Positions 4,970 through 5,454 of a stretch of 5,454 nucleotides of DNA are shown here, one piece after another. The number at the start of each line of letters is the position of its first letter. Within the stretch, counting starts at the first letter, position 1. Position numbers and translations under genes: made by a program. This DNA is from Candidatus Igneacidithiobacillus taiwanensis (GTDB lineage Bacteria; Pseudomonadota; Gammaproteobacteria; Acidithiobacillales; Acidithiobacillaceae): positions 7,204 to 12,657 of the forward strand of contig DDOU01000148.1 in the NCBI GenBank assembly GCA_002341825.1, in the 5' to 3' direction. The notes below the pieces were generated by a model. That model was not told where the DNA came from. It did not search any database and saw nothing but the letters and a program-made list of their open reading frames with translations.

Positions 4970-5454
4970 TTACGGTAGGTCCCAGTATGGGCGACCGCCG
5001 CCGCCATCTCGCAGCTGTAGATGCCCCTTCGACCATCGCCAGGGGTCACCGCCCTCGCCCACGTAGCGAATACTGGCATAGGGATAGGCGTGGAGCAGGG
5101 CATGACGCTGCCAAGGATCCCAACTGTAGGGGGCAAAAATCACGCGCGGGGCACCACGATCCGCAGGACGGAGAAAGGCGGCAAGGGTAGGATCATCCAT
5201 ATCGCCCAAGAGCAAAACCCGGCCGCCATCCAAACCCAGAGCACAAGGTTGCAGCTTAGCAAACTGCAAGCTCTGCCCACCCGGCACCTTGCGCCCGTCA
5301 CAAGTTGCCACCGGGCGCCCAAGCTCCGGCAGGCGATTGCCGCTGGGCAACAGGGTCGTAGCCGCCGCCGGTGCTGGTTTGGGCAGGGATAAATCACCCA
5401 GCACCCAGACATCCAAGCGCGAGCTTCCCGCTTTCTGCAGCCGTGCCGCCAGTT
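4970..5454 (-). CDS. comEC: ComEC/Rec2-like protein, C-terminal domain (partial, runs off right edge)
   Basis: The last 160 codons of a gene entering from the right edge; the frame is open to the edge and stops at TAA 4972-4970. ComEC is the inner-membrane DNA-uptake channel, whose C-terminal domain has a metallo-beta-lactamase fold. The visible part follows that domain's layout: LDVWVLGD near the start (position of the LVLSHxDxDH strand), CDGRKVPGG then LQPCALGLDGGRVLLLGDM (equivalent to the SCVLxxxxGRxxLLTGDI segment), RVIFAPYSWDPWQRH (position of VAPHHGS), and ASIRYVGEGGDPWRWSKGHLQL (position of the late strands ending in the final beta hairpin). The metal-binding HxDxDH and HHGS signatures are absent. 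Placement upstream of exbB-exbD agrees with the known comEC-exbB-exbD order in gammaproteobacteria. The main channel domain is outside the window, so the call rests on pattern and context; another protein with a degenerate metallo-beta-lactamase-like tail remains possible. Confidence 0.6.
   Translation of the reverse strand, partial: LAARLQKAGSSRLDVWVLGDLSLPKPAPAAATTLLPSGNRLPELGRPVATCDGRKVPGGQSLQFAKLQPCALGLDGGRVLLLGDMDDPTLAAFLRPADRGAPRVIFAPYSWDPWQRHALLHAYPYASIRYVGEGGDPWRWSKGHLQLRDGGGGRPYWDLP

Noticed and set aside
4970..5416. TTG at 5416 as a true start giving a 148-residue stand-alone protein
   Set aside because: The same frame is open to the window edge and the residues before TTG (LQKAGSSR) continue the domain pattern, so this is the tail of a longer gene.

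Overview
The window is a compact, almost fully coding stretch of a Gram-negative bacterial chromosome. Every supported gene lies on the minus strand, so the transcription order runs from right to left. The organism is probably a GC-rich proteobacterium: the window contains an ExbB/ExbD inner-membrane motor pair, lipid A/LPS-type envelope genes, a periplasmic hydrolase and the end of a ComEC-like gene. The neighbourhood comEC - exbB - exbD - lipid A genes is a known gammaproteobacterial order, and the order acyltransferase - Kdo transferase is common next to lpxK in proteobacteria. An Acidithiobacillus-like genome would fit, but the species cannot be fixed from this sequence.

Layout in transcription order. 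(1) 5454-4970: the 3' end of a gene resembling the C-terminal hydrolase-like domain of the DNA-uptake channel ComEC, running off the right edge. (2) A gap of about 110 bases with a candidate sigma70 promoter and a possible 16-codon leader ORF. (3) 4861-3611: a MscS-family mechanosensitive channel. (4) 3624-2557: an exported choloylglycine hydrolase / penicillin V acylase family N-terminal-nucleophile amidase whose start overlaps the end of the channel gene. (5) A 91-base gap with an extended -10 promoter candidate and a 10-bp perfect palindrome. (6) 2465-1848 exbB, 1851-1438 exbD, 1434-754 a DUF374 acyltransferase and 757-1 a divergent WaaA/KdtA-like glycosyltransferase that runs off the left edge. 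These four are joined by 4-base overlaps or a 3-base gap and look like one operon.

Functional reading. The left operon combines an energised inner-membrane motor (ExbBD) with two genes that plausibly modify lipid A or the LPS core, suggesting outer-membrane assembly or maintenance. The channel/amidase pair sits between comEC and exbB, which are adjacent in many relatives. It appears to be an inserted two-gene unit of lower GC with its own promoter, perhaps linking osmotic protection with periplasmic N-acyl-amide hydrolysis. Two of the genes at the window edges (the ComEC-like tail and the WaaA-like start) keep the fold-level pattern of their families but lack the family's usual catalytic signatures, which is the most unusual feature of the window. 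I found no RNA genes, insertion sequences, CRISPR arrays or clear rho-independent terminators.
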